The notes: generated by a model from the letters alone, not told the origin. A stretch of DNA of 64,000 nt from Ideonella sp. A 288 (GCF_002198735.1 NZ_MWLO01000125.1:35752-99751); one strand, 5' to 3'; positions 33,777 through 43,658 are shown, counted from the stretch's first letter. Program-made: numbers and translations.

Positions 33777-35237
33777 TCAACGACCAGCCGGGATCACCAC
33801 ATAGTTGACCCACTCGCCACGCCGAACCATCAGGTTCACCGACTTCGACTTCTCGACCTTGGCTGCCAAGCCCATGAACTGGCGAACATCGGTGATCTCG
33901 GTGTTGTTCATCGCAAGCACGACATCGCCACTTCGCATGCCCGCCCGCGCCGCAGCGCCTTCGGCCGATTCAACCCGAACGCCGCCTCGGACCTTCATTT
34001 CCTTGCGTTGCCCGTCAGTGAGTTCGACCACCGTGAGGCCCAACGCCGACTTTGCAGCCGCCGACGCCGCGGGCTCGGGCGTCGGCGCCTTGGCCTGCTG
34101 TTCGGCCTCGAACTCGACCACGGTGACGCTCATGTCACGATACGCACCCCGTCGATACACCTGGAGCGCCGCGCGCGCACCGGGCTTGATGCTGCCAATG
34201 ATGCGAGGCAGATCGACCGAACTCTCGATGACCTTGCCATCGACGCGCGTGATGATGTCGCCGGCCTCGATGCCCGCCTTGTCCGCTGGCCCGCCCGCCT
34301 CGACACCGCGCACCATCGCCCCTGCCGCCTTGCCCAGACCGATCGACTCGGCGACCTCCTTGGTGACCGCCGCGATCGTGACACCGATGCGCCCCCGGAT
34401 GACGCGGCCGCTGGACCGCAACTGGTCGGACACACGGGTGGCCTCGTCGATCGGGATCGCGAAGGCGATGCCCATGTAGCCACCGGAGCGGCTGTAGATC
34501 TGCGAGTTGATGCCCACCACCTCGCCGCGCATGTTGATCAGCGGGCCGCCCGAATTGCCAGGGTTGATGGCCACGTCGGTCTGGATGAAGGGAAGGTAAT
34601 CACCGGTCTCGCGGGCCTTGGCACTGACGATGCCAGCCGTCACGCTGTTGGCCAGGCCAAAGGGCGACCCGATCGCCATGACCCACTCGCCGACCCGCAA
34701 GCGATTGACATCGCCGATGCGCACCGCCGGCAGGCCGGTCGCATCGATCTTCACGACCGCGACATCGGTGCGCTTGTCGGCACCGATCAACTTGGCCTTG
34801 TACTCTCGCTTGTCCGTCAGCGTGACGATCACTTCGTCGGCACCCTCGACGACGTGGGCGTTGGTCATCACGAAACCGTCGGCCGTGAGGATGAAGCCCG
34901 AGCCGACACCGCGAGGCTGCGCCTGCTGCGGTTCGTCGTCGTTCCTGGGGCCGCCGCGGCCGCCCGGCATGGGGATGCCGAAGCGGCGCAGGAATTCCTC
35001 GATGTTCGGATCCCGTTCAGCACCGCCAGGCCCCGCGCCGGCCAGGCGGCCGCGCTCGGTCGTGCGGATGTTCACCACCGAGGGACCCACCTTCTCGACC
35101 AGGTCGGGAAAATCGGGCAGTTCGCGGGCCTGGGCGGGCGCCTGGCTGGCGAGCGCAGACATGATCGCGAAGGCTGCAGCACCAATCCAGCGACGGCGTG
35201 CAGTGGACGAAACAAGCAAATCGGCAACGTTCAACAT
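33777..35237 (-). CDS. mucD: periplasmic serine protease MucD/DegP
   Basis: HtrA-family protease/chaperone of 486 residues that clears misfolded envelope proteins. A signal peptide ends near AQA (residue 37). The trypsin-like domain has the triad His128 (TNAHVV), Asp158 (RTDVAVV) and Ser229 (GNSGGP), followed by two PDZ domains (RGRIGVTIAAVTKEVAES from about 285; GVRVESAEGAAARAGM near 430). It ends the rpoE-rseA-rseB-mucD set, so it is a sigma-E target in its own operon. The ATG at 35237 is 72 nt after rseB. Confidence 0.95.
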   Translation of the reverse strand: MLNVADLLVSSTARRRWIGAAAFAIMSALASQAPAQARELPDFPDLVEKVGPSVVNIRTTERGRLAGAGPGGAERDPNIEEFLRRFGIPMPGGRGGPRNDDEPQQAQPRGVGSGFILTADGFVMTNAHVVEGADEVIVTLTDKREYKAKLIGADKRTDVAVVKIDATGLPAVRIGDVNRLRVGEWVMAIGSPFGLANSVTAGIVSAKARETGDYLPFIQTDVAINPGNSGGPLINMRGEVVGINSQIYSRSGGYMGIAFAIPIDEATRVSDQLRSSGRVIRGRIGVTIAAVTKEVAESIGLGKAAGAMVRGVEAGGPADKAGIEAGDIITRVDGKVIESSVDLPRIIGSIKPGARAALQVYRRGAYRDMSVTVVEFEAEQQAKAPTPEPAASAAAKSALGLTVVELTDGQRKEMKVRGGVRVESAEGAAARAGMRSGDVVLAMNNTEITDVRQFMGLAAKVEKSKSVNLMVRRGEWVNYVVIPAGR

Positions 35238-35309
35238 CGTGCTCCCTCTCTCGATGGGTCGGTCGGCATCGGGCAGGCCGCAGGCCAGATGCCGAAACTG
35301 TGTGCGGCC

Positions 35310-36311
35310 TCAACGCCGCTGCAATCCTGCCTCGAATTGCTGGATGGTGGGCATCGGTACATCGCCGACGACCGTGATCCACCATTCGCCCTGGCGATTC
35401 ATCAGGGTGCTCGTGGCGCCGAGGCTGGTGCGCATCGGGCGATGCTGTTGGGCATCGAAGGGCTCGACGAACACGGACACGTGGGTCAAGCCGTCCGAGT
35501 ACACCGCCTGCAGCACCTGACGGGCGTCGCCAACCCCCATCGAGGCTTCGAGCGCGCGTCGCGCGCAGCCAACCAGATGAAAGCCAGCGACGGCACGCTG
35601 CATGGTCCAGCCCTCGGACTCGAAGTTCACCCTTTGAGACGGCAGCCTCAGCACCCGATAACCATCCAGGCGCTTCATCGGACCGAGCACGCTGTCCGGC
35701 TGCAGCTTGCCGCCGAAACTCAGTTCTGTGAAGGCCGATGACTCCAACACCTCGCCGCGCGGTCCCAACACATCGGCCCGCAGCAGCAGTCCGCTGCCCC
35801 GCTCGGCCCACAGCCGCTGGGCGTAGCGCATCCCATCCTTGGGCTTGAAGACCACGACGTCCACGTCCATGCCGGCCACGCGGTCTTGCCCCAAAGGGCG
35901 GGCCTCGTAGCTCTCGAGCAGACGTTGACCGAGGCTGGGCAGCGCCGGGAACTCCGCCACCGCATCCTCGGTCTCGAAAACGGCCACCCGGGTCTGAGGC
36001 CACAAAGTGAGCACGGTCTCGTTGTGCCGAAGTTGCTGTCGCGCCTGACCGTTGAGCAGTTCGATGCGCTCGAGTCGCTGCCGTCCATCGCTCACGCGAC
36101 TGATCCGCGAGCTCGACAGGTGCCCTCCACCCGACGAGGTCATCGTGCCCTGGTAGCTGCGCTGGGTTGCAGCCGCTTGCGCTCGCGCGAGCCACTGCTG
36201 GGCATCGAAGCCCACAGGCTGCGCCTGCGCCAGCACCGCGGCGCAGCCTAGCAAGTGGCCGGCGCAGTAGCGCTTCCAGCGCCAGCGCTGATCGACAGGG
36301 GCCGCACTCAC
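35310..36311 (-). CDS. rseB: sigma-E factor regulatory protein RseB/MucB
   Basis: Periplasmic sensor of 333 residues that binds RseA and protects it from cleavage until envelope signals appear. A signal peptide covers about residues 12-30. The N-terminal LolA-like domain (ATQRSYQGTMTSSGGGHLSSSR) is followed by the smaller C-terminal MucB domain (WTMQRAVAGFHLVGCARRALE ... VSVFVEPFD). The ATG overlaps the rseA stop by 4 nt. The name and partner follow from the sequence and from the rpoE-rseA-rseB-mucD order. Confidence 0.93.
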   Translation of the reverse strand: MSAAPVDQRWRWKRYCAGHLLGCAAVLAQAQPVGFDAQQWLARAQAAATQRSYQGTMTSSGGGHLSSSRISRVSDGRQRLERIELLNGQARQQLRHNETVLTLWPQTRVAVFETEDAVAEFPALPSLGQRLLESYEARPLGQDRVAGMDVDVVVFKPKDGMRYAQRLWAERGSGLLLRADVLGPRGEVLESSAFTELSFGGKLQPDSVLGPMKRLDGYRVLRLPSQRVNFESEGWTMQRAVAGFHLVGCARRALEASMGVGDARQVLQAVYSDGLTHVSVFVEPFDAQQHRPMRTSLGATSTLMNRQGEWWITVVGDVPMPTIQQFEAGLQRR

Positions 36312-36907
36312 TTGTCGTCGACGGTCAGGCTGTCGACACTCCGCACCACGGCACCGGGCATCGCCAGTGACGCGCCGTTCGAGACGCGACGATGGGCCGA
36401 CAGATAGCGGTCCAATTGGGCATCGCGGATCATGCGGCCGTTGGCGACCACCTGCTCGGGAGGGGCCGTGCTCGCCAGCGTGGCGGCGCTCGGCTGAACG
36501 GGTGCCTGCGAGGTGGGGCGCAGCACCACCAGCACGCCCGCCACGGCAACAAAACCGGCGGCAGCGGCGGCCGAGGCAAGTTGCCAGTTCGTCCGGTGGC
36601 GAGCGGGCGCCCGCGCTGGTTCGGCCGCCACTTCAGGGGCCCAAGGGGCCAGGGGCACCGGCTCCACAGCCAGCCTGCCGCGCAGCGAGTCGAGGAACGC
36701 GGCGTCGCGGGCCGGCAGTGACGACAATTCGTCCGAACGCAGCACATCGCCGATCAGTTGATAGGTGTGCCAGCACTCGCGGGCACGCGGGTCGGCCTTC
36801 CAGGCTGCCATGGCGCCTTCGACTTCGGCTGGTCCGAGGCGCCCATCCGCCAGGTCCGACATCAGTTGCCGCGACGGGGTGCCCATTTCATCCGATCTGT
36901 TCGACAT
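36308..36907 (-). CDS. rseA: anti-sigma-E factor RseA/MucA
   Basis: Single-span inner-membrane protein of 199 residues that holds RpoE inactive. The cytoplasmic N-terminus (RQLMSDLADGRLGPAEVEGA and ARECWHTYQLIGDVLRSDEL, residues 13-62) is the RseA sigma-binding domain; the membrane span is about 109-129 and the periplasmic tail (QVVANGRMIRDAQLDRYLSAHR) binds RseB. The ATG at 36907 (MSNRSDEMG) is preferred over an earlier in-frame ATG at 36952, which abuts the end of rpoE. It lies 48 nt after rpoE. Confidence 0.92.
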   Translation of the reverse strand: MSNRSDEMGTPSRQLMSDLADGRLGPAEVEGAMAAWKADPRARECWHTYQLIGDVLRSDELSSLPARDAAFLDSLRGRLAVEPVPLAPWAPEVAAEPARAPARHRTNWQLASAAAAAGFVAVAGVLVVLRPTSQAPVQPSAATLASTAPPEQVVANGRMIRDAQLDRYLSAHRRVSNGASLAMPGAVVRSVDSLTVDDK

Positions 36908-36955
36908 GATCCTGCCTTGTTGAAGCCACGCGCACCCGAGTGCCCAATCCACCGA

Positions 36956-37567
36956 TCACCATCGCTCGCCCTCTCGGGTATCCAGCAAGGGCCGAAGCCG
37001 CTGCGCGATGGCTTCTCTTGCCCGAAAGATACGGGACCGCACCGTGCCGATCGGGCAGTTCATCAGCTCTGCAATTTCCTCGTAGCTCAGCCCTTCGATC
37101 TCGCGCAGGGTGATCGCCTGCCGAAGATCTTCTGACAGCGCTTCGATCGCAAGGTTCACGGTTTCGGCGATTTCCTTGCTGGCCAGCAAGGACTCGGGGG
37201 TCGCGCCATCGCTTAGTTCGCGATCATGACGGTAAGTTTCATCGTCATCGTCGCTGGCCGAGAGCAGTGACGACTCGTTCACGACCGGATCGCGCTTGAG
37301 ATCAACAAGTGCCTTCTTGGCCGTGTTCACCGCAATGCGGTACAGCCAAGTGTAGAAGGCGCTGTCGCCGCGAAACTGCGGCAAAGCCCGGTACGCCCTG
37401 ATGAACGACTCCTGGGCGATGTCGTTCACGAGATCGGTGTCCCGCACCATGCGACCGATCAGGCGCTCGATCCGGCGCTGGTACTTGACCACCAGCATCT
37501 CGAAAGCCTTCGGGTCGCCAGCCACGGCACGCTGCACCAACAGGGTGTCCGACGCATCGTCCGTCAT
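36956..37567 (-). CDS. rpoE: RNA polymerase sigma factor RpoE/AlgU
   Basis: ECF sigma factor of 203 residues for the envelope stress response. Region 2 is clear (FEMLVVKYQRRIERLIGRMV, then DIAQESFIRAYRALPQFRGDSAFYTWLYRIAVN) and region 4 has the helix-turn-helix LREIEGLSYEEIAELMNCPIGTVRSRIFRARE. This is the AlgU/RpoE subgroup. The ATG at 37567 (MTDDASDTLLVQRAV) overlaps the stop of the upstream YgfX-like gene by 4 nt. Autoregulation is expected for the family, but I could not see a confident sigma-E promoter. Confidence 0.95.
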   Translation of the reverse strand: MTDDASDTLLVQRAVAGDPKAFEMLVVKYQRRIERLIGRMVRDTDLVNDIAQESFIRAYRALPQFRGDSAFYTWLYRIAVNTAKKALVDLKRDPVVNESSLLSASDDDDETYRHDRELSDGATPESLLASKEIAETVNLAIEALSEDLRQAITLREIEGLSYEEIAELMNCPIGTVRSRIFRAREAIAQRLRPLLDTREGERW

Positions 37568-38010
37568 GGCGGCGGGCTCGCGGTCACTGCGCTCGATCGG
37601 TTGCGCAAGGCCAGTTGAAGACCGTGCCAGGAGGTCGCGGACCGGCTGCACGACACCCCACACCAATGACGACCATGCTCGCCAGCGTCGCACCGCAGCA
37701 GTACCCAGCGACCCAGATCGAGTGCCCGCTCGACACGGGAAAGCTGGCACGGTGATCGACCGGGGGCCTGCCATCGCCAGCGCTGCCCGTCCCAAACCAA
37801 CACACCCGCCATGGGTTTCGTGGAGAGCCATCCCGCCCACATGGCAACGATGACAGACAGCGCAAGAATCCAACCCGGCAGAATCAGTTGGAAAGATCGG
37901 TCGATCCAGGCCCCGAGGACGCCCGCCGACAGGCCCCACAGGACGAGCCCCAGGACGCGCTCTCGCCGTCCAGGGCCGAGGTCCAGCTCGACGGGCGGTG
38001 CCGCTCGCAT
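37564..38010 (-). CDS. YgfX-like small membrane protein
   Basis: Protein of 148 residues with two membrane segments (about 18-35 and 42-62) followed by a soluble tail with VLVWDGQRWRW and RALDLGRWVLLRC, a pattern like the YgfX/CptA family of small membrane proteins. The match is by eye and weak. It lies between fabF (22-nt gap) and rpoE (4-nt overlap), so it is translated with rpoE. It could influence envelope physiology together with the sigma-E system; function unknown. Confidence 0.7.
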   Translation of the reverse strand: MRAAPPVELDLGPGRRERVLGLVLWGLSAGVLGAWIDRSFQLILPGWILALSVIVAMWAGWLSTKPMAGVLVWDGQRWRWQAPGRSPCQLSRVERALDLGRWVLLRCDAGEHGRHWCGVSCSRSATSWHGLQLALRNRSSAVTASPPP

Positions 38011-38032
38011 GCCGCGATGGCGCCCGAGCGCC

Positions 38033-39277
38033 CTAGACCCGCCGGAAGACCAGCGTGCCGTTGGTGCCGCCGAAACCGAAGTTGTTCTTCACGGCCACGT
38101 CGATCGTCATCTCCCGCGCGGTGTTGGCGCAATAGTCCAGGTCGCATTCGGGATCCTGGTTGAAGATGTTGATCGTGGGAGGCGACACCTGATGGTGCAC
38201 CGCCAAGGCCGTGAACACCGACTCGATGCCACCAGCACCGCCCAGCAAGTGCCCGGTCATCGATTTGGTGGAATTGACGACCAGCCGCTTTGCGTGGTCG
38301 CCGAATGCCAGCTTGATGGCATTGGTTTCGTTGAGGTCACCCAGCGGCGTCGATGTGCCGTGCGCGTTCAAGTAGTGAACGTCCGACGCATTGACCTTGG
38401 CGTTGCGCAGCGCAGCCGTCATCGACCGCTTGGGACCGTCCACGTTGGGTGCCGTCATGTGATGCGCATCGGCACCCATGCCGAAGCCGGCGAGTTCGGC
38501 ATAGATCTTGGCCCCACGCGCGACGGCATGCTCGTACGACTCGAGCACCATCACACCTGCCCCCTCGCCCAGCACGAAGCCGTCGCGGTCACGGTCCCAT
38601 GGACGGGAAGCCGTCTGGGGATCGTCGTTGCGCGTGGACAGAGCCCGGGCGGCCGCAAAGCCACCCATGCCCAGCGGAGACACCGTGGACTCGGATCCTC
38701 CGGCGATCATCACGTCGGCGTCACCGTACTCGATCATCCGGCCCGCCTCGCCGATGCAGTGCAGGCCGGTGGTGCAGGCCGTCACGATGGCCATGTTCGG
38801 ACCGGTGTAGCCGTACCTGATCGAGATGTGCCCCGAGATCATGTTGATGATCGAGGCGGGCACGAAGAACGGCGAAATGCGGCGGGCGCCACGCTCGATG
38901 TAATCCTGGTGCGTCTGCTCGATCAGCGGCAAGCCGCCAATGCCGGAGCCCACCATGCACCCGTAGCGTTCAGCCTGGGCTTCGGTGAGTGTGTCGCCAT
39001 GGGGCAGCCCGGCATCGGCCACTGCCTGGATGGCAGCGGCCATGCCGAAATGGATGAAGGCATCCATGTGGCGGGCTTCCTTGGCGGGGATGTACTCCTC
39101 GACATTGAAGCCCTTGACCTCACCGGCGAAATGGCAAGACAGCACCGTCGCATCGAAGCGTTTGACGGTGTCGATGCCTGAACGGCCGGCCAGGATATTG
39201 CTCCAGCCTTCGGCCACGGTGTTACCGACCGGGCTGATCAGGCCCAGGCCGGTGATGACGACACGACGACGGGTCAT
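38033..39277 (-). CDS. fabF: 3-oxoacyl-[acyl-carrier-protein] synthase II
   Basis: Elongating condensing enzyme of fatty-acid synthesis, 414 residues. The Cys-His-His triad is visible: Cys168 in VTACTTGLHC, His in NAHGTSTPLGD and His in KSMTGHLLGGAGG. The glycine-rich end NNFGFGGTNGTLVF is typical. It follows acpP after 18 nt, the conserved acpP-fabF pair, and precedes the YgfX-like gene and rpoE. The ATG gives MTRRRVVITGLG, the usual FabF beginning. Confidence 0.96.
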   Translation of the reverse strand: MTRRRVVITGLGLISPVGNTVAEGWSNILAGRSGIDTVKRFDATVLSCHFAGEVKGFNVEEYIPAKEARHMDAFIHFGMAAAIQAVADAGLPHGDTLTEAQAERYGCMVGSGIGGLPLIEQTHQDYIERGARRISPFFVPASIINMISGHISIRYGYTGPNMAIVTACTTGLHCIGEAGRMIEYGDADVMIAGGSESTVSPLGMGGFAAARALSTRNDDPQTASRPWDRDRDGFVLGEGAGVMVLESYEHAVARGAKIYAELAGFGMGADAHHMTAPNVDGPKRSMTAALRNAKVNASDVHYLNAHGTSTPLGDLNETNAIKLAFGDHAKRLVVNSTKSMTGHLLGGAGGIESVFTALAVHHQVSPPTINIFNQDPECDLDYCANTAREMTIDVAVKNNFGFGGTNGTLVFRRV

Positions 39278-39295
39278 GCGATGCCGTGTGTTGAC

Positions 39296-39535
39296 TCAGG
39301 CCTTCTGGTGATTGACGGCGTAGTCGATCGCCAACTGCACCGTGGTGATCTTCTCCGCCTCTTCGTCCGGGATCTCGATGCTGAACTCGTCCTCGAGTGC
39401 CATCACCAGTTCGACCGTGTCGAGGGAATCCGCGCCCAGATCAGCCACGAAGGCCTTCTCGTTGGTGACGTCGGATTCGGGAACGCCGAGTTGCTCGGCG
39501 ATGATTTTCTTGACACGTGCTTCGATATCGCTCAT
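39296..39535 (-). CDS. acpP: acyl carrier protein
   Basis: Carrier of growing acyl chains, 79 residues, acidic. The phosphopantetheine site is Ser37 in [15 protein letters not shown], modified by AcpS encoded in the same window. The start has a strong GGAGGAG ribosome binding site, and a TAGAAT box sits about 40 nt upstream, so this abundant protein probably has its own promoter in the 122-nt gap after fabG. It is followed by fabF. Confidence 0.97.
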   Translation of the reverse strand: MSDIEARVKKIIAEQLGVPESDVTNEKAFVADLGADSLDTVELVMALEDEFSIEIPDEEAEKITTVQLAIDYAVNHQKA

Positions 39536-39573
39536 GACTCCTCCGGGAGTGAAATGCAGAAAGCCAGCCCAGG

Positions 39574-39579
39574 ATTCTA
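39574..39579 (-). promoter_or_regulatory. -10 box (TAGAAT) for acpP-fabF
   Basis: TAGAAT on the minus strand lies 38 nt before the acpP ATG in the only sizeable gap of the fab cluster. The -35 is weak (CGGATA at 17 nt). A strong ribosome binding site follows. Confidence 0.45.
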
Positions 39580-39657
39580 CCGGCGCTGGAGTCGCCTATC
39601 CGAGGCACTCCGGCCACCATCGCGCCGAGCGGGCAGGGCCCGGCGGACGGGCAATGC

Positions 39658-40395
39658 TCAGACCATGTACATGCCGCCGTTGACGTGCAGCTCGGCACCG
39701 GTGATGTATCCCGCCAGGGGCGAGGCCAGGAACGCCACGGCATGCGCGATTTCCTCCGGCGTACCGAGTCGACCGAGCGGGATCTGCTGCAGCAACGCCG
39801 CCTTCTGCGCCGGCGGCAGGTCAGCCGTCATGTCGGTTGCGATGAACCCTGGCGCGATGCAGTTGACGGTGATGTTCCGGCTGCCGAGTTCTCGGGCCAG
39901 CGCCCGCGTCAACCCTGCGGTGCCGGCCTTGGCCGCCGCGTAGTTGGCCTGCCCGGCGTTGCCGCTGGCCCCCACCACCGAGGTGATGTTGATGATGCGG
40001 CCGTGGCGCTGCTTCATCATCGGCCGCATCGCCGTTCGGCAGGCGCGGAACACGGCCTTCAGGTTGGTGTCCAGCACCGCGTCCCAGTCCTCGTCCTTCA
40101 TGCGCATGGCCAGCGTGTCGCGCGTGATGCCGGCGTTGTTGACCAGCACGTGCAGGCCACCTTCGGACTTGACGAGGCCTTCGATGGCGGATTCGACCGC
40201 GGCCGCATCGTTGACGTTGAGGCACAGGCCGCGGCCGCCATGGGGCGCCAGCGCTTCGCCGATGGCGGCGGCTCCGGCCTCGGTGGTGGCCGTGCCGACG
40301 ACCATGAAGCCCTGGGCGGCCAGCGCGGCGGCGATGGCGCGACCGATGCCACGCGACGCGCCAGTGACCAGCGCCACCTGCTTGACGGTGCTCAT
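39658..40395 (-). CDS. fabG: 3-oxoacyl-[acyl-carrier-protein] reductase
   Basis: NADPH-dependent SDR enzyme of 245 residues that reduces 3-ketoacyl-ACP. The cofactor motif is TGASRGIGRA (11-20), NNAG is at 86-89, and the catalytic Ser139, Tyr152 and Lys156 lie in NITSVVGASGNAGQANYAAAK. The ATG at 40395 (MSTVKQVALVTGAS) overlaps the fabD stop by 4 nt; a much longer open frame upstream is only read-through opposite the fabD frame. It is part of plsX-fabH-fabD-fabG-acpP-fabF. Confidence 0.96.
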   Translation of the reverse strand: MSTVKQVALVTGASRGIGRAIAAALAAQGFMVVGTATTEAGAAAIGEALAPHGGRGLCLNVNDAAAVESAIEGLVKSEGGLHVLVNNAGITRDTLAMRMKDEDWDAVLDTNLKAVFRACRTAMRPMMKQRHGRIINITSVVGASGNAGQANYAAAKAGTAGLTRALARELGSRNITVNCIAPGFIATDMTADLPPAQKAALLQQIPLGRLGTPEEIAHAVAFLASPLAGYITGAELHVNGGMYMV

Positions 40396-41330
40396 GCCAG
40401 TTGTCCCTTCATCTCGCCCAGCGTGGCCGGGTCGAAGATCATGCCGCTCTCGAGGCCTGGGTCGATGCGCTTGACCAGGCCTGCAAGCACCTTGCCCGGG
40501 CCACACTCGACGACGCGCGTCATGCCCCGGGCCTGCAAGGCCTGGATCACCTCGACCCAGCGCACGGGCCCGAACGCCTGGCGGTACAGCGCGTCGCGGA
40601 TCGCCACGGGATCGACCGGCGCGGCCACGTCGATGTTGTTGACGACCGGGATGACCGGCGCCGCGATGGCTTGTACGGCCAGGCGTTCGCGCAGGCGCTC
40701 GGCGGCCGGCCGCATCAGCGTGGAATGGAACGGCGCCGACACCGCCAGCGGCAAGGCGCGCTTGGCGCCCATGGCCTTGAGCACCTCGCAGGCGCGGTCG
40801 ACGCCAGCCTTGCTTCCGGCGATCACGGTCTGCTTCGGATCGTTGAAGTTGGCCGCCTCGACCACTTCGCCGCTCTCCGACGCGGCCTTGGCGCAGCCCT
40901 CGCGCACGGCGGCCGCGTCGAGTCCGAGGATGGCGGCCATCGCCCCGACGCCGACCGGCACCGCCTCCTGCATGGCCTGGGCACGAAAGCGCACCAACGG
41001 CAAGGCATCGGACAGCGAGAGGGCACCTGCCGCGACCAGTGCGCTGTACTCCCCAAGCGAGTGACCGGCAACTGCCGCAGGCGGATCGCCGCCTTCGGCG
41101 AGCCAGGCGCGATAGCAGGCCACCGCCGCGGTGAGCATCACCGGCTGGGTGTTGGTGGTGAGATCCAGCTGGGCCTTCGGGCCCTCCGAGATCAGCTTGG
41201 CGACGTCCTCGCCCAAGGCCTGCGAGGCCTCGTCGAGGGTGGTGCGAACGGCAGGATGGCCGCCCCAGGCGTCGAGCATGCCGACGGCCTGCGAACCCTG
41301 ACCGGGAAAGACAAAGGCGAACGTTGTCAT
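40392..41330 (-). CDS. fabD: malonyl-CoA:ACP transacylase
   Basis: Loads malonyl groups on ACP, 312 residues. The nucleophile is Ser91 in GHSLGEYSAL, with His202 in SAPFHSTLM and the oxyanion motif FPGQGSQ at 8-14. The ATG (MTTFAFVFPGQGSQ) lies 29 nt after fabH, and the end overlaps fabG by 4 nt. Length and motifs are as in E. coli FabD. Confidence 0.96.
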   Translation of the reverse strand: MTTFAFVFPGQGSQAVGMLDAWGGHPAVRTTLDEASQALGEDVAKLISEGPKAQLDLTTNTQPVMLTAAVACYRAWLAEGGDPPAAVAGHSLGEYSALVAAGALSLSDALPLVRFRAQAMQEAVPVGVGAMAAILGLDAAAVREGCAKAASESGEVVEAANFNDPKQTVIAGSKAGVDRACEVLKAMGAKRALPLAVSAPFHSTLMRPAAERLRERLAVQAIAAPVIPVVNNIDVAAPVDPVAIRDALYRQAFGPVRWVEVIQALQARGMTRVVECGPGKVLAGLVKRIDPGLESGMIFDPATLGEMKGQLA

Positions 41331-41359
41331 CGTGCGAATCGTGGCGAGCAGGAAGTGGA

Positions 41360-42358
41360 TCAGAAGTCGAGCAGCACCGCGCCCCAGGTGAAGCCACCGC
41401 CGACCCCTTCGAGCATCACGGTGTCGCCTGGCCGCACCCGGCCGGAGCGAACCGCCACGTCCAGGGCCAGCGGTATGGACGCCGCCGACGTGTTGCCGTG
41501 CTCGTCGACGGTGACGATGACCTTCTCCAGCGGCAGCCGTAGCTTGCGGGCGGTGCCCTGCATGATGCGGATGTTCGCCTGATGGGGAATCAGCCAGTCG
41601 ATGTCGTCGGTGGTCAGGCCCGCCTTGGCGAGCGTGGCCCGCGCGGCCGACTCGAGCACGCCGACCGCGAGCTTGAAGACGGCCTGCCCGTCCATCTTGA
41701 GCAGGGGATCGCCCAGCACCTTGCCACCGGACACGGTGCCCGGCACGCAGAGGATCTCGACATGCCGGCCGTCGGCATGCAGGTCGGTGGACAGGATGCC
41801 CGGCACCTCGCTGGCCTGCAGCACCACGGCGCCCGCACCGTCGCCGAACAGCACGCAGGTGCCGCGATCGTTGAAGTCGAGGATGCGCGAGAAGACCTCG
41901 GCACCGATGACCAGCGCTTTCGAGGCCGTGCCGGTGCGGATCATCGCGTCAGCGACCGTGAGTGCGTAGACGAAGCCCGAGCACACCGCCTGCACGTCGA
42001 ATGCTGGGCAGCCGACAATGCCCAGCTTGCGCTGCACGATGCACGCCGTGGACGGGAACACCATGTCCGGCGTGGAGGTGGCCACGATGATCAGATCGAT
42101 CTCGTCGGCCTGCAGGCCGGCCGACTCAAGCGCCGCCCTGGCCGCGTCGACAGCCAGGTCGCTGGACGACTGCGACGGATCGGCAAAGTGGCGTGCGCGG
42201 ATGCCGGTGCGCTCCACGATCCAGCCGTCGGAGGTTTCGACGCCGCGCGTCGCCAGGTCGGCGGCCAGGTCGGCGTTGGTGAGTCGGCGTGCAGGCAGCA
42301 TGCTGCCGGTGCCAGTGATGCGCGAAAAGCGCGGGGGTGTGCTGTGGGTCGAGGTCAT
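41360..42358 (-). CDS. fabH: 3-oxoacyl-[acyl-carrier-protein] synthase III
   Basis: Initiating condensing enzyme that joins acetyl-CoA and malonyl-ACP, 332 residues. The Cys-His-Asn triad is Cys126 (DVQAVCSGF), His259 (LIPHQANIR) and Asn289 (EHGNTSAAS), with the GGGFTWG end. It is about 15 residues longer at the N-terminus than E. coli FabH. The ATG overlaps the plsX stop by 4 nt, and fabD follows 29 nt later. Confidence 0.96.
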   Translation of the reverse strand: MTSTHSTPPRFSRITGTGSMLPARRLTNADLAADLATRGVETSDGWIVERTGIRARHFADPSQSSSDLAVDAARAALESAGLQADEIDLIIVATSTPDMVFPSTACIVQRKLGIVGCPAFDVQAVCSGFVYALTVADAMIRTGTASKALVIGAEVFSRILDFNDRGTCVLFGDGAGAVVLQASEVPGILSTDLHADGRHVEILCVPGTVSGGKVLGDPLLKMDGQAVFKLAVGVLESAARATLAKAGLTTDDIDWLIPHQANIRIMQGTARKLRLPLEKVIVTVDEHGNTSAASIPLALDVAVRSGRVRPGDTVMLEGVGGGFTWGAVLLDF

Positions 42359-43467
42359 GCAGCTTGGGCGGACACCGCATCGTCCGGTGCCGTCGGCTGG
42401 TCCGACAGCGCATCACGAACGCTGTCGTGGACACGGTCCAGGAGCCGGTTGCGGGCGGCATCATACGCCCGCTCGAGGGCCCGGCCGAAGGCGTAGGCGT
42501 CTGATGCCCCGTGGGCCTTGAAGACCAAGCCGCGCAAGCCGAGCAGCGCGCCGCCGCTGTAGCGGCGGTGATCCATTCGCGAGCGGAAGCGCTTGAGCAC
42601 CGGCATCGCCACCATTGCGGCCAGCCGGCTCAGGGGCGTGCGCGTGAACTCGTCCTTGAGCACCTGCGTCAGCATGCCGGCCACGCCTTCGGCGGACTTG
42701 AGCGCCACATTGCCGACGAAGCCATCGCAGACGACCAGATCGGTTGTGCCCTTGAAGATGTCGTTGCCTTCGACGTTGCCATAGAAGTTGAGGCGGCCTG
42801 CGGCACCGGCCTCGCGCAGCAGTTCGCCCGCCCGCTTGATGGTCTCGCTGCCCTTGATGGTTTCCTCGCCGATGTTGAGCAGGCCGACACTGGGGTTGTC
42901 GTTCCCATCGAGCGCGCTGACCAGTGCGCTGCCCATCACCGCGAACTGCAGCAGGTGTTCGGCGGTGCAGTCGACATTGGCCCCGAGGTCGAGCACCTTG
43001 GTGAAGCCGCCGCGCGCGTTGGGCAGCAAGGCTGCAATCGCAGGCCGGTCAATGCCCTCGAAGGTCTTCAGCACATAGCGGGCCACGGCCATCAGGGCGC
43101 CAGTGTTGCCTGCCGACACACACACGTCGGCGGCGGCCACACCCGAATCGTCCGCCTTGAGCTGGCTGATCGCGACGCGCATCGACGACTGGCGCTTGCG
43201 CCGCAATGCCACCTCCACCGGGTCGTCCATCGCCACGACTTCTGCGGCCGGCACCAGCGTGCAGCGCGGCCAACCCGCAGCCACCGCGAGCGCCGATTCC
43301 GTGCCGACCAGCAGCAGGTCGGCCTGTGGATGCGCATCGAGGAATGCCCGGCAGGCAGGGAAGGTGACCGACGGACCCAGGTCACCACCCATGCAGTCGA
43401 CGGCCACGCGAACACGCGACAGGGGCTTCAATGACGACGAGGACACTTGGATGGTTGGGCGTGGCAC
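42355..43467 (-). CDS. plsX: phosphate acyltransferase PlsX
   Basis: Peripheral membrane enzyme that converts acyl-ACP to acyl-phosphate for phospholipid synthesis. The conserved beginning [25 protein letters not shown] and the [11 protein letters not shown] motif define PlsX. The start is uncertain: GTG at 43467 gives 370 residues, while GTG at 43446 or TTG at 43431 would give a start nearer the conserved [11 protein letters not shown]; none has a clear ribosome binding site. It precedes fabH with a 4-nt overlap and follows rpmF after a 283-nt gap. Confidence 0.94.
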   Translation of the reverse strand: MPRPTIQVSSSSLKPLSRVRVAVDCMGGDLGPSVTFPACRAFLDAHPQADLLLVGTESALAVAAGWPRCTLVPAAEVVAMDDPVEVALRRKRQSSMRVAISQLKADDSGVAAADVCVSAGNTGALMAVARYVLKTFEGIDRPAIAALLPNARGGFTKVLDLGANVDCTAEHLLQFAVMGSALVSALDGNDNPSVGLLNIGEETIKGSETIKRAGELLREAGAAGRLNFYGNVEGNDIFKGTTDLVVCDGFVGNVALKSAEGVAGMLTQVLKDEFTRTPLSRLAAMVAMPVLKRFRSRMDHRRYSGGALLGLRGLVFKAHGASDAYAFGRALERAYDAARNRLLDRVHDSVRDALSDQPTAPDDAVSAQAA

Positions 43468-43658
43468 CTGCCGGCGAATCCGGCCGGCAAACGGGCAACT
43501 GCAGTGTCGGCCGGCTCAGCAACGAGCGGTGCCGGGCACGACCTTAGGCGATCGGTCGGGACTGCACAAGCGGACCCACCCTGCCTGCCGGAAACGTTCG
43601 GGCAGCGGCCACATCGCGGCCAGGATGGGAACTCGGGGGGTGCCGGATAAGCACGAAA

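Noticed and set aside
33639..35741. 700-codon open frame on the plus strand opposite mucD
   Set aside because: It runs through the mucD terminator and opposite the catalytic domain; composition is typical of a shadow frame.
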